From: Trichoplusia ni
Lineage: Eukaryota > Arthropoda > Insecta > Lepidoptera > Noctuidae
DNA length: 64,000 nucleotides
Assembly: GCF_003590095.1 (NCBI RefSeq)
Contig: NC_039488.1
Span: forward strand, 4,340,001-4,404,000
Direction of reading: 5' to 3'
The notes beneath the pieces were generated by a model, which was not told where the DNA came from, did not search any database, and saw only the letters and a list, made by a program, of their open reading frames with translations. This document shows, piece after piece, positions 26,601 through 41,600 of the stretch (the first letter of the stretch is position 1; each line of letters starts with the position of its first letter). A program made the position numbers and the translations under genes.

Positions 26601-29600
26601 CTACGAATAGCCGAGTGGTTGAGGATACTACGCCAAACTGACTTTACGCAACGGGTAAGATCCCCGCGATTGACAATCGTTTGAGTGATCCTCGTATGCT
26701 TGTGTTGCCTGAGTCTGGTTATCTTTTTGCATGTTTGACTTGAATTTTTGGCAACTGGCGGAGGGTGCCAAAAATTCATTAGGATTAAATTCCAAAGATG
26801 TGGAGGGATCGGTTAAAAAAACGTTATAGCTTTGTCTTAAGCTATAGTTAATCTCCAATCTTATCAATCACAAAAGCATTTCAAGTAGTGCGACTATCTA
26901 TCTATTTCCTACAATATTTTTCAAGAATTACACAGTATCAAAATACTGTACACCAACAACTTTGTCTTGGTCTGTAAACAAACACCAATAACTTTGTAAT
27001 AACTTTGAAACTCATTCGTATAAAATCTTCGTCAACATAAAACTATCATCACCCATTAGCTAAAGAAAAAAAACAAACGCTAGATATTTAAACATCACAC
27101 ATCCTAAACTATTCCAATTTTAAATAGAGGAACAAAAGAACACAGATAGAATATACATACCATAAACGTTGAGAATATCATTCTGACAGCTGTTTATTTT
27201 GACACAGACGCACAAATACCCGCCGAATGAAACTGTCAGCCGACATTTAACATTAGTAAGGAAAAAACCTCTCTCTCTCTCTGTATTCTTAATCGTACGT
27301 AAATATAAACATAACTAATTCACAGGGCTGCCATTTTGGAAATGAAGGTAGAATTTATAGTAAAACAATAAAATAAAGATACGGTTTTTTATGTAGGTAA
27401 CTGTTAAATACGCTGTTGATTAAACTACTACCTATCTCTTCTTCTGTGACATTGCAATGGAAATTGTTTATGATATCTTTAAACGTATAGATCAGGCTAA
27501 TAATTCTTATTATCATCCCCACTATTATCCCTACTAATATTATAAATGCGAAAGTAACTCTGTCTGTCTGTTACGCTTTCACGTCTAAACCACTGAACTG
27601 ATTTTAATAAAACTTGGTACAGAAATAGAGTTGACCTTGAGAAAGAACATAGTATAGTTTTTATCCCGTACTTTTGAAGAGTTCTCTTGGAAACGCGATA
27701 GGCGAAGCCGCGGGCGATAAGCTAGTATGAACTATGAACAGAGCTACACGATATTCATAACAGAAAACCTACATACACTAAAATACCGACAAGTAAACAA
27801 GTAATTAATAGTAAATATATTTCGTCAAAAGACGCAATTCCGAACCTCACATTTGAAACATCCGAAAATACGATTTTTAAGCAACAATGAATTATAGTCA
27901 AATATGAATATTAATAATGTTTTCTGAATAATTATTTAATTATTTCAACACTTATCAAAGCTACAGGTGTCATAACAATTTTGAATTAATTACTGATTTC
28001 TTACTTGATATTCATTTATGTAAGTTTTATGATCGAACGCTAATTAAGAGTTAAGCATTTGAAGTTTAGTAACTGGCAGTAACTGACATAAAAAATAACT
28101 TTATGCTCACCAATTTCCGTTGCGAATAAATCCTCTTTCGAGACGTTTAAAAATTTTTGTCTCATGTTTCATGTCTGTTAGAACCGTATAAATTTCATTT
28201 GAACTCCAAACCAACCCCGTAAATCAAGGCAAAAAGAACAACAAAGTTAAGGTTTTTATTTAGTTAGCTGTGACTGAAGCAAGCTAAATAAAAACCTAAA
28301 CTTTGCATATTTAGCAATCTTTAGCACTAACTGCATAAACGATAACAAAAAGATTGCGGCAACCCAACCCCAAACGTTTATTCCCATTTGGGTAAAAAAT
28401 ATTTTTCCAACACACCGTCTGTTGACATCCCTAGCAGACACAATGGGATACATTAGTTCTATTTATAAGAAAAGCTTTCAAAGCTATCTTGAACCTTTGA
28501 TATGCGCAAAGGAATAAACCATTGAAGTAACAGGATGAACATTTCGTTCGGAAACAGCGAGTGCACAGGAAACGACAAGTTCGATTTATAGACGAACGCT
28601 AATCCAGGGATCTGAGGGGCAAAAGTTTCTGAAATGGAATATGAAATCTAGACTCCAAGTTTTATATTTATTTAAAGGCAAAACTGATATCTTCAGCTCG
28701 CATGCATTTGAAATGTATGCAAGCTGAAGATATGGACATACTGGATTTTTTACTCTCTCTCTCTGAGTTACTTTACCCACGTATACCTTATGATAGATTT
28801 TATTGTATACTAATTTAGATAAGAATTGTTATATTATGACTTCGGTTTTCATTTGCGAGTCAAACCTATTGAGAATTCCGGACAAATAAAACAAAGAAAA
28901 CCTAATTTCCAAACAAAGTTGTTTAACTTTCAAAATTATGATTATAGGCTTAACACAATACCTACCACAGTATTGTGTTAAGCCCATAATCATAATTTTG
29001 AATATGAAGTCAAGGTTTTTTTTTTGTATTTTTGAATACCAAAACAACCATGACTTCATATCCATCAAATTTATAACTCGATTAATCGGTGCTTAACTTC
29101 GATTTTTATATGTTGTTATATCGGCAGTCAAAATACATAATGTTTATTTTCGTATCCTCATATCAGCCATCTCAGTTTATGATATAAAATCCTGCGAACC
29201 CTGTACCTTGCCTTGAAACTGAGCCGAGAAATATCTCACCGTATTTTTCCTTTTAGTACTGAACACTAAAAAAAACAACTTTCAGTATCCCAAGCAGTAT
29301 AGTTACAGGCTGATAATATTACAAAAAGAAGGCTTTAATAAATCCAGTCCAGAATTATAAAACCTTTTTGCAGAAAATTTCCTTAAACGGATAAACGTGC
29401 AAGAATCTTTTAAAAGGGGTAGATTACGGAGTATGAATTATTTTCATCCGCATTCTAATGAGATGGGCTCTAAAGGCCATAAACTAGATCTTCTTTGCTA
29501 ATCTTGGAGTAATAAATACCTTATGATAATTAAAGATACTACAATTATCCTAATTAGATTTGAAAAATGATACTCATAGTACAACAGGGATGATGATGAA

Positions 29601-32600
29601 AAAGTGAAATCTGTTTAGTACCTCAATTACATAATGAAAAATTTTGGACAGGTATTTTGCCTATTTCTGATCAACAAAAATTGGCGAAGATAAACTGCTT
29701 TAATGTCTTGAACAGAGATTTAAAAGTGTATAATTAATAAATTTACATTTGTTTGACGAAAAATACCTATCAAATATAACGTATTAAACTATAAGACCGA
29801 CACTAAAAATTCTACCAAACTCACGTGACTGAAAGTTACACAAATCAGTGTCAATTTGACATAAAAGTATTTTTAAAAGCGTTTTTCCACTAAACGCAAT
29901 ACCTAAATCATACAGGTTAGACGAGAAACGAATGAAAATGGTGGACTCAAAGGAAGGATCTTAATCGAAAAAAACAAAAAAAAGCAAAGCAATCATAATT
30001 CTGCAGTTAATTTTCCAGTATTACAGAAAACAAAATAACAATTCCATTCAATTGGTTCCCATGGGTGTGGCGTGTGACACCTAATGGTTATCACTAAGAA
30101 ACCCTCACCATTTTCACCCAAAACAATAATGCTAAAGCATACAATTTTACGATTTGTTTAGACGTTCCTTTATCTATACATTCTTTGCTAGATTTTTTTG
30201 AAATTACTCTCACTAGAATAGACAATTCGAGGAAATAATTAACCCGAACCGATTACACGGGCTTCTGTCCAAAGTACGTTGCTAATGTGCCGAAATGGTA
30301 GATCCAAAATACAGCTATATGATGACTGATTCATGCGTGCCATCTGTTGGGATAAATGGACCCAATCCCCGGCATCCCTCAGAAGGGCAATACAAACGTT
30401 CATTATATCGCTCCCAAATAATATCGAATCATAAGAAATGTCCGGACAACTCGACTCAATAGTATTCGGATCTTTTCTCAACAGACCAATGGCTCTATAT
30501 AAAATAGTCATGTTATATCAAAGTTTATGACGTAACGTAGGTTCGAGTTATCTATTCAGTGAGGCCAGCTCTCCTTTTATACTAGATAGTTTTGCCTTAG
30601 GTATTTCTTTTTGAAATATATGAAGACTCACATGTTTAAAACAAAACGTTAATAAAATGCCTAATTAGTATAAAGAACTGCACGAAGATAGTTCAAGTAA
30701 AACGCAAAAGGTTGTTTTAAATGTGCGCTCGTTTCAATGATCGATTTTCAAAATATTTTCGAACAAAAAGTATTTAATTTTTACATAAATGTCATAAGCC
30801 CATTTTTCAATTAAAACGATTACTTTTAGCGGCCAATGCTATATTTGCGTAAACTAAACTTCATTTAAATATGGAACGGGAAAGAAACTCTTTGGTGACT
30901 GTTTTTAAAATCTCCATATTTTACAATATGTATGAGTAGTCAAAAATACACTCTTTATAGTTTCTGGGAGAAAATACGTGAGTTATTTTGACTGCAAAAG
31001 TATTGCAAAAATATTGTGTAATCGAAAAATAGCTGTATTTCGAAATTACGTGATAATTGTGTGCGTAATGACCGGCTCGTTGCAGAAGGCATTACACTGT
31101 AATAAGGACTGCGGATTCATTACTACAAATGAGTGTAGCACAGATTTTACAATATATTATTTTGAGTATTACTTTTCCAACCTTGACTCTCGTAATGAGG
31201 TTCTATAAGAATATACAAACTAGAGGCAAAGCGAAAACGAAACAATATTTTTGTATTATTTATTTCGCATGAGTGTTTTATTACGACGTGAAAAAAGATA
31301 CGAATTTCGTATCGATTTTTTTGCGGTCCCGTACTCATAGGGTAAAAACGGAACATTATCACTGAGGCTCAGCATCTTTGCGTCTGTCCGTCACCAGGCT
31401 GTATTCCGTGAAACGTGATAGCTAGGCAGTTGCAATTTTCACAGATGATGTATTTCTGTTACAGCTACAAGAAAAAATAAAATCGAGGTTAAACAATGGT
31501 TGTTAAGGTCTAACATTTGTCATCCAAACGATACTTTATTCCTTAGCCCATTTATAAGTAACCCGCTGTGTAGCGAGCACTGCTCGCAATTTGACCGCTT
31601 TTATGCCTTAAACAGGACTCAAATCTGAAACTTCTCATTTCCACTACATCTATAATAATTTTCCCTTTTAATTCCAGTACTTCCGAGTCCTCCATTCTTC
31701 ATGGATGAGATGAGTAACAAGGTGACCGGCAGGGTGGGGCCCTATCACGACGGAGACACCCTGGTTCTACGATGTCTAGTTATTGGAGGTCAGTAAAAAT
31801 CACACTAATCTTGGATCACATTTTGATTAACTTGGCTGGTAAAACTATTAACCTGAGAACAGAATAGGCCCCTACGAGGAAAGAATTGGGACACCTGTGT
31901 TTTGCATGACTAAACTAATACTCAATTATCATTTTCGATTTTCGCTTCATAGTCTTTTTTATCTCTGTAATACCAATGTACTAATTGTTCTATTAACAAA
32001 ATGCTTAATAGTTATAATAACTGACACAAACTTTTTTGTTTTTTCTTAAAAGATTGACCTACATGACAGTCTACCTACTATACTATAAGACTATATTCAT
32101 CCTATTTACAGAAAAAAACTATTTCATCTCTTTTTTTTTGGTATGACACAATCTCTTGAAGTATAACTGTTGCAGACATATTCCCACAATGATAAAAAGC
32201 ATTCTTCTTTAATTTAATATAATCATCTGCAATAGGACTTTAATGATGAACAGGTTCCTGAAGACCTACAGCAATGTTTTAAAACGTGGAAGCGAGACAA
32301 CGCTCTACCAGGCATAAGGTATAGAGCATCTCACTCTTACCGCTATTCATTATTTATGTCCCTACGAAAAAATAATGTTGTACATACTTCTGCGACTGGG
32401 TATTCGCTATCAATCACTTCTTGACAGCTAAACGATTTAGACGAAAAGCTCGCATGTCGACCATAATTAGTTTTAGGACACGCTTGTATGTATTACTCGA
32501 AACATTAGTTAGTAGGCCTTTGTAACGACCATTACTTGTCGGTCCAGTTATACATCGGTCACGGGTGACCGACGGATATTTATAATAGGTTTTGGATTAC

Positions 32601-35600
32601 TCTATTGGCGCAGTTTCGTGTGAAAATGTAGCGACAGCAATCGAAAAATTAAAAGTTTATTTTACTTTTGACATTTAAATCTGGTATTCAATATCATTGA
32701 ACATGATTTGTTATCATTATAACATAAATAACTGGCTGTTGCCTATGGGCCCGCTCGATAAATTGAAATTTATACCACGGGAACATAAAATCGGGATAAA
32801 TCCTCCTCCACAGAAATCATATATTAATCGTGTTTATAAACTATCTATGTACCAAGTTTCGTCTCAAACCGTTCACTGTTTGTGGCGTTAAAGAGGAACA
32901 AACATTCACACATCTATACCCACAAATTACCGCGTTTATAATATTAGTAGGATATTCGAAGGATTATGCAGATTTTGATATAGCTCTCTACAAGATACCG
33001 TTCCCGAGGGCGTTAAGCATATAAACTCAAACAGATAGGATTAAAAATTTAACTTAAAAACTCGGTAAAAATTTCGTAATCTTGCGTGAAAATTTAAAAT
33101 TAACATACTATTTAAAAAGTACGTGAGGCGCACATAATTCCTCCCAATTATGTTTATGCGACCCGAGAAAAATGGATTAACTCGACGCTTTAGAGTTTTG
33201 CATAATATTCGTACCTTTTTTGTTCAACCTATATTAAAACATGTAGGTACTGAGATTATAATAAAGCTGGATTTTGAGACTAATTTGTTTAATGGTTGTG
33301 TTACTCTAGATCACTTTTTTTAACGACTCTCGCACGAAGGCATTCAATCCTTATGTTACTTGGGTTAAACATTCAAGTTACTTACACAAGACACTTAGAC
33401 TCAGAAGGAGTAGTTGTGAGATTGTGGAACATTGAGTGATTACTGGGATCAAACACGCGTCTCGTCGCGTATAGTGAGTTAATGTGGTGACCTATACCAC
33501 TGGGCTATCCGTACGGTCATTTTATTTTACTGTAACATGTAACGTTTTTACGAATTTTCAGATAACTGTTCGGTAAAATGCTTACACCTAATTGGTATTC
33601 AATGTAATATGTCGTTGTTTTGTTTATAATTTTGGAAATTTTTTCGCCTGCACTCCCGCTAAAGCTAGATCAAAAGTTGTTATATTGTAATCAAACGTGA
33701 AAGTAACAAGAAAACATTTGAAAAGCGGCTCGTTTTTATAATAACACGTGTCATCACTATGAATAATGTTCTGAAATGTCTGTAAAATTGAAGTTATTTA
33801 ACTGTCTTCTTTCCGTTGAGAGAAAAAATTGAGATTCCGAAGTGCTTTGTCATCAACACTTGCGAATGGAACTTTTAATTAAACTGTTAAACTAAAGATT
33901 TTGAAAAAATCATGAATGAAGCGTCGACGTCTAAAATATAAGACATATTAAATTAATGATACTAAAGTTCGCGGAGAAGTTATCGTGAAATGGTACGAGT
34001 ACTTATTTGATTCAAGAATGAAGAAATACCAGCATGTAATTACCCTTCAAAAACGGCAAGCGTAATTTATTTTTTAATGTTTTAATGCTATAAATTTATA
34101 CATACGGGTAAAGCACATTGTTTTAAAATTTTCAAAAACGTATTTTAAATGCAGTTGTGCAAGGGACACGCCACTTCATGTTACGTACGCTGTCACGTTT
34201 CCAAAGTTGTTATAAAATAATTTTGTTCAAATCCAAACCCTTGTTAACATAGGATCCAGGAATATCAAGAAACAGACAATAGAATAGAAATTTAGTGTAT
34301 ATAAAGTTGTCCAAAATATTCTACAGGTAGTACAGTCAGCCACAGTCGTTAACACGATTCGACGAAATTCGACAAATTGAATTGTTCTTGGGTTAAAACA
34401 CGTCTTTCAATTTGTTTGGGTACAGTTTGATGATAATACCGTTCACGATAATACTTAAATAATAGGTAACATTAAAGTTAAATCAACAGATTGTATTGAA
34501 AAGAGAGAAAAGGAAAAATAAACAATTATTAAAACTACAATTGAATACATAATTTGTAGATATACCATGACACTAGAAAAGGCATCTATGACTATCATTA
34601 TTTGTTCTCCCACTGCTGGGCATAGGCCTCCCCTTTCTCGTGCCAATTTCTACGGGCCTGTGCCAGCCTCATCGAGACTCGACCCAAGACCTTTTTCTAC
34701 ATATATCATCAACCCATCTCGCTCAACACTATGCCGCAGTTATATTAAAAAAAAGGCGTGTTAAAAAATAAAAGTCTGATTAGAAACTTGTGGTGCCGGT
34801 TGTACCCACATCCGCCCACACCCTGATGTAGGCTGTAGGATATATGTCTACATATTCCTTTAGGGAACAGACGTAGGGCTTAAACACGCATTACTCTAGT
34901 TCTTGGGATAACAAGGAATTATGTTTAGTTACCAGAAGTAAAAAACTTGGAACATACACACTCTAATTTAGCTGAATAAAAGGCATGAATTAATTTCTGA
35001 CACATTTAAAATACTGTTGTTATTGATATATTTGCTCAACCAATAATATCTTAAAGTATACCTTATTTCTGACCTCGTAAGGTTTATTTTAACCCGACAA
35101 AATAAGCTACACGAACATCAATACAAAAAGCACAGATCAGGAAAAATAAAAAACGTATCAAAATTCCTCAAATTTAAAGCAAGTTATAAAACATGGATAA
35201 AAAAAGTACGGCCCTGCAAAACAAGAATATAAAACATCCTGTAAAGTTTATACAGGGTGATACAAATGTGAAGGTAACCTGTAGACGGATATTATTTTTT
35301 ACAGAAAGTTATTTTTTGGTCCCTGTTAAGAGCTAAAAACAACTTCAGTTAATAGGGAATACCGCTTAAGTAAAAACGATTTGTGAAAATAAAGCTTAAT
35401 ATTGCGTGTCTATCCGTCAATCTACAAAGCACCGATAGCCGATTGGTTGTGGTCACCACTCAAATCTACTGAGCGCGCGTTCGATCCCCACGTAGCACAA
35501 GGGTTTGTGTGACCTACGAATGCTTGATCCGAGTCTGGGTGTCTTTGAACATGTGACTTGAATGTTTGTGAAACTCCCGCGACACAAGAGCGAGAGTCAC

Positions 35601-38600
35601 TTTTTCAAATGCATATTTGTGAATCAGACATTCCGAACACCACGCTGCGTACCAAACTGGGATTATAGACGTCGGCAAAAAGGCTGCCAGGTTAAAATGG
35701 GTTTGGGTGGGTCACGTCAGCCGCATGGACAGCGATCGCTGTGGGAGGCCTAGGTAGCGGTGGCGTGCCGGTCTTAACGCTTACCGCAAGTCCTGGTTCC
35801 ATGAGGCCCAGGACAGAGAATCGTGGAAAGATTTGGGGAGGTCTTTGCCCAGCAATGGGACATAGTGAGCTATATAAAAAAATTAGACATTCAGAAGTAC
35901 TGCTAATACTAGGTATATTGTACATGTAGTATATTCTATTGTAATAGTAAACACTAGAACTTCGCACATAGTTGATAGAATATGTGTTATGTGATCTAAA
36001 GTAATCCAAACTATCTGTAAACCTCGTATTGATATGGGTCTAGATCCCAGACATAAGTTCATACATAATATATGTATGTAACACATGAATAGGGTCTTCA
36101 GCACTACATATTATTATATCCTTTTTTACTATTATTATATTATTATATCCTGGGACAACTCACACACTGTTATCTGATCCAAGCTAAGCAGAGCTTGTGT
36201 TATGGTAACCAGACAACTGATAAACTTACTTATATATTTCTAAATACATACATATTATAGATAAATTACACCTAGACACCAGAACAAATGATTATGCTCA
36301 TCACACAACATTTGTCTTGGGCGGGAATCGAACCCACGACCTCCGGTATAGCAGTCAGGGTCACTAACCACTAGACCAATAGGCCCGTCTACTACAATAG
36401 GTACATTTGGACCAGAGTATAATACAAGGGGTTTTGTATGTATCATTATTAGGTCCTTTTTTCACCAAAGGGTGAAACTGGTCTGTCTATCTGTCCGTCA
36501 CAAGGCTATATTTTATGAATTGTGATAACTAGACGGTTAAGAATTTTCACTGAAGATGTATTCCTGTTACTACTATAACAACCAATAATAAAATTGAGGT
36601 TCAGGTATAGTTGAGACTGACATTAATTTAAGGTGAAAATAATTGTTTGGGTGTTTGTTTCCTCTCACCTGTTTGTACGGAACCACTAGTCGCGAATACA
36701 AAAAAAAATGGCATAGATATCGGAAATAAAAACCGTGTAAAAATCTCTAACTGTTCATTTATTGATAAATACAGCGATATTTGTAATAAATCTAATTATT
36801 TTTATTCAATACTAAAAAAGAAAAAATGTTTGCTTTGTACACACACTTATGATATTTTATTAAAAGTAAAACATTATTTCTTTTGCATCGTAAATAGAAC
36901 ACTCTACAAATAAAACAAATACTTCAAAGGATACAATTAACAAAATATAACAGAAATTAATACCAAAAAAAACTTTTATAAAAATGATAACATCCTCACT
37001 AAAAGCTTTTGATTGAAAATAACAAAATGATTGATAAAGCGATCAATAATACTTTAATATGATAAATGATACACAATTATTTAATGATGAAAATTATTAT
37101 AATAGGCGGTTTCTGTCGCTACACTCATTTAAAATAAATACAATACTTATTTTGGGCCTATAAGTCGTGTTTAATCCGACTAAAACAAAAGAGGGGTATG
37201 TATTATACTATATTTAGCTTCGATCAAGGATATACAGAATATGTTCTAGAGATTAAAGAGATTTTAAGTTGTAATTATAATTAAACCTTTATGGAACATA
37301 ACATGTTTAGACACCTACCCATAAAACTGACATTAACACATTATAGATAATACTTAGCCAAACTTGATGGAATATTTACGAGACCAAATTATAGCTATTT
37401 CGATATTTATTAAAATGAACAAAATTGGTTCTGCAGTAAGTTTTGGGTTAATAAATGTAAAAAAAATGCAGAATCAGTGAATTGAGAACCTCCTTCTTTT
37501 TCATCAAATTCGGCTCAGTAGTTTTTGAAGGCAGGCGGGTGTATGTTTTTTAGTTACAATTTTGACACAACCACAAAAAAAACCTTTTATCATGTTACTT
37601 TGTATTGACCAGAACGTAACAATAGACTCGAAAAAATAACAAATGATCGCTCAATTTTTCAGACATTCTAAAAGAATTTCCTAGGTAATGTTTTAGCCAA
37701 TTTTCTCCGTGAATAATAAATCATATTATCTGTGTGAGCAACAACTTACAACATTCTAGCTGAGATAATTTATAACCGGCGCTAGTTCACTGCGTACAGA
37801 TTTTAGACATCCATATCTCCCTAGTTTTCCTAGAACATATATCGTTTTTATACATACATAAACAGAGGAGCTGGTGGCTAAGCTATAACCGCATAAGTGA
37901 AACGATCACAGGTTAAGCTATGCTTGACGCGGTTGGTCCGTAGATGGGTGACTATATTTGTCATAACGAGTTCCTCCGTGTTTCAGAAGGCACGTTAAAT
38001 TGTGGGTCCAGGCTGTTATTCCTACATCTTTGATAGTCGTTACAGGTAGTTAGAAGCTTGAAAAATCTGACAACCAGTCTAACCAAGGGGTGCCATGTTT
38101 CCCAGGTACTGGGTTGAGGAGGTCAGATAGGCAGTCGCTCCTTGTAAAACACTGGTTCTTAGCTGAAACCGGTTAGACTGGTAGCCGACCCCAACATAGT
38201 TGGGAAAAGGCTAGGCCGATGATGATGATTTCCCAAGTTTTCCTAGAACATATATCTTTTCTAGAGAATCACAGGTGAGTTAGTTACTCAGTGATAATAA
38301 CATTTGTTTTATTTATTCTTCAGTGAGAACATGAAATTATAAATATATCAAGAACAAAATTTGCGCTACCAAGCTTGTTGAGGCAGCTTTAGCTTCAAAG
38401 CTTTGCTGCTTATGATAAAAAATGTGTTGCTGGAATTAGCCTAAACCAGGAAGGTTTATGGATTAATGGTCTATTCAACAACAAATAATTTTTCAATTAG
38501 AACCAGTACTTCCTGAGATTAGCGCGTTCAAACAAACAAACAAACTTTTCAGCTTTATATATTAGTATAGTATAGAGTATAGATAAACATTTTTATATAT

Positions 38601-41600
38601 TTATTATCACGGTTCATGGGACAGGCTGGAGACAGACTTCCAAAGGAATGCTTGAGATGTAAAGGCATGAAGGTTTAAATGTACTATTTAAAAAACTCCA
38701 TCGTGTGCTACGATGATCATTTAACCATTTAATTTGCATTTAATTTGCTTGTTTTTAATGATTTACGGTTAAGTAAAGACCGGTCTACATTTAAAGATAA
38801 AAAAATAAATAAAAGAAATATCCCGTACTGGCTAATTTTGCAAATTGATTTTTAATTTCCTAAGTTTTAGAAAAAAGAGATTTAAGACCGTTTTTCAGAT
38901 GAGGGTTGGATAAATGGTAGGACGCAATTGAAATAAATTTATTCACTTAGACGATCTTGACTGGAAGTTCAAAAGAAAGTTTTTAGTGCTCATGGGAGGT
39001 GCTTTGTTCTTAATTAGGTTAATTACTGACTGACTAATCTTACTGTATTCTGCAATAGCAATTTCATACACCGCATGTGCCGTAGCAGAAAGGTCTTGCA
39101 AATAATATTTTTCAATCACAAAAACATACACCGCTTCAAAAAATACGGAGCCAAATTTGATGACCTCAGTCTCATGAGTTCGACTCACACTTTACCGGTT
39201 TTAATAAGACAAACACGTTTGTCCCGTGCGTAAAAATCGTCATATCATCAAAAAAACTATTTCCAGAAATGAACTATAATTTCCATTCATACCCTGACAA
39301 TGGTGAACTCAATAAAGAAAAGTGCTCTGTCATAGACGTGCCGATTGATTTCTACTGAGCTTAGCAAGCAAATCAACACAAGACTGAAATGCTTTTATTT
39401 TAATAAGTAATGTATCTCTGAAATCATTATGATAACTTCCGTAAATTAATAATGATTTTATGAATAATTATTAAATGATGCAACGGTTTACTCACGCGTA
39501 TTTACCGGGAGTGCCCAACTAGTTTCGGACCCAACCGGAGTCTTTAATCATGAGCTGACGCGGCAGGATCGCGAATTGAACTATTCGTTAAAGAGTAACG
39601 TGTGAGTAAACCGTTGCCTCATTTAATAATGAATCAGTTTCACGATATTTACTATAAAAATATTGAAAAAGTGTCTACGTATTTATCAGGATCGCTCGAC
39701 TAGTTTTGGGCCAAAGAGGAGTCGAACTTCATGATTGGTTTTGACTGAAACTAGTCGGGCGATCCCGATAAATACTTAGTAGACCATTACTGAAGAAATA
39801 ACTCAGTTTTTAAATGCCTATAGGTCTCTACATTTTATGTTACATAAGTAAGTCGGCATAAAACATAGTTACTTCAACTAAACGACATGCGTAATGCGGC
39901 ATCCTGACAGCTTGTCCTCTGGAACACGTCCTAAAGTAAAACTATTGCACTTGTGAAAGAGAGACGCTGATGAATATCGTGTAGTGCCATCTCGCTTCCA
40001 CAGCTTGACTTTAAGAGCTGAAGTTAGGCCCACAGTAACAACTTTAATCCAACATAAATGCGGCCCAGCTGATAAGAGTAATCCTGACCATTTCAAAAGC
40101 AAATTGTGTAACTAACAAAGTATCTAGTCCCAAACTCATAAAACATCAGTTTCGGGATAAACAAAGGGTAGTTGAGGAAAAATGAAGCGATAACAGCCGA
40201 GGGAATGTTAAGCAGTAGTTGTAAAGGGTTGGGTCTGCCCTGGTGAGTTATTGTGACGAAACTCCCGGACAAATGGTTCAGTAAAGGAATGCTAATAATG
40301 GTTGTATCGTTTGATAGATCTACGTTCGGGTTAGGTTAATCATGCGGACGGAGCTTCTAATGTTGTGGGTTTTGATGTTTATGTTGTATGTTCTTTTTTA
40401 ATGTAGTTTTTTTTTATTTCAATGCAGAGGAAACTAGAATTACTGAAAAGTCGATGTTACCATTTTATAGTCCGCTAATACTTTTGTAATAAAAATAGGA
40501 ACATAGTGACAGAAAAAATGTGTATTAAATCATTGATATCTTGTAACGAGACTATTTTTACTTGACATTTTATAATGACCATTCGAAGTTTCCATTTAAT
40601 CACTTGTATAAGGACATACTTAAACTACTCTCTCGATATAATCTTCAATCTTCACAATTATGTCCTAATTAAGCATTAACTAGCATCTTAACAGCTTAAG
40701 TACTCAACAAAGCGGCCATTTTGCGCAATTTAAATATACAATACAATGAAAGTGGCATCTGGCTACAATTAAGTATAAAGTCACTATTACTGTACGCCTA
40801 GATATTATTAGGTCTGAATTCTTCAAGCGGTTTTGAAGTATTTCAGACCAAAATCTTACGACTGAAACTTAGTCAGTCAGACAGTCATAGAATAGCGACG
40901 CTGTTCTACGCAGTTTAATTGAAAGCGATTGATCCAGCTTTCGGTTGATCAGACATAAAGTGAATTGATAGCAGAGTGAATGAAGACACCTCAAAACCAC
41001 TGTGCGTTACGTGTCGCGGGTTCAATTGGCGTAAGACAAGCGTTATTTTGATCCGTGACTACTTGTCCGGAGTCTGGGTGTCTTTGTGTTGCAATGTTGA
41101 GACAATGTTTGGAAACCCTCGCGACAAAATAATTAATTTTATTAGATCGGGAGTCGTTAAAAATGCCGGTATACATATGTATGTGATAAATATGTCTATG
41201 GAACACGTCACATAATGTGTATCAAAGCATTTAAAGACGGCTAATTATGACAATAGACTAACTACGAGTATTGAATAGAACATAATCGCCTTATAATTGG
41301 CTGCCAGTTACATAATACCTAATCATAATTAATAATAATTAACATTTCCATTAATCAGTATTGTCTTCTATGGCTATACTGGTTCTAAAAAAACTTTTAC
41401 TGAATGCAAAAACAAAAAGGTTGACCTATTATAAATCCTATTTAACGATGTCTTTTTAAATTTCGACCCGGAAACAGAATCCTGTTACTACTAATATTTA
41501 AATTTACAACCGGCCTGTCATGTGCAAATCGTTTAAAAGTCCTTAAATAAAGACCATAATATAATGAGCTGGTTTCAAGTAAATCAGGATAGAGAATCGT

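Larger units (their letters stand above)
15944..31677 (+). other. Intron 3 of sidestep-family gene (15.7 kb)
   Basis: The largest intron in the window. It holds repeat C copies (18234-18485 minus, 21725-21843 plus), the long inverted repeat 18937-20494, a tRNA-like segment (25207-25290), MITE 25416-25624, Helitron-like elements 25784-26042 and 27528-27725, SINE 26601-26760, three hairpins (28242-29000) and a small open frame with a TATA-like box on the minus strand (30239-30511). No confident alternative exon was seen. Confidence 0.75.

Noticed and set aside
27268..27285. CT microsatellite (also at 28752-28763)
   Set aside because: Ordinary short dinucleotide repeats with no further structure.
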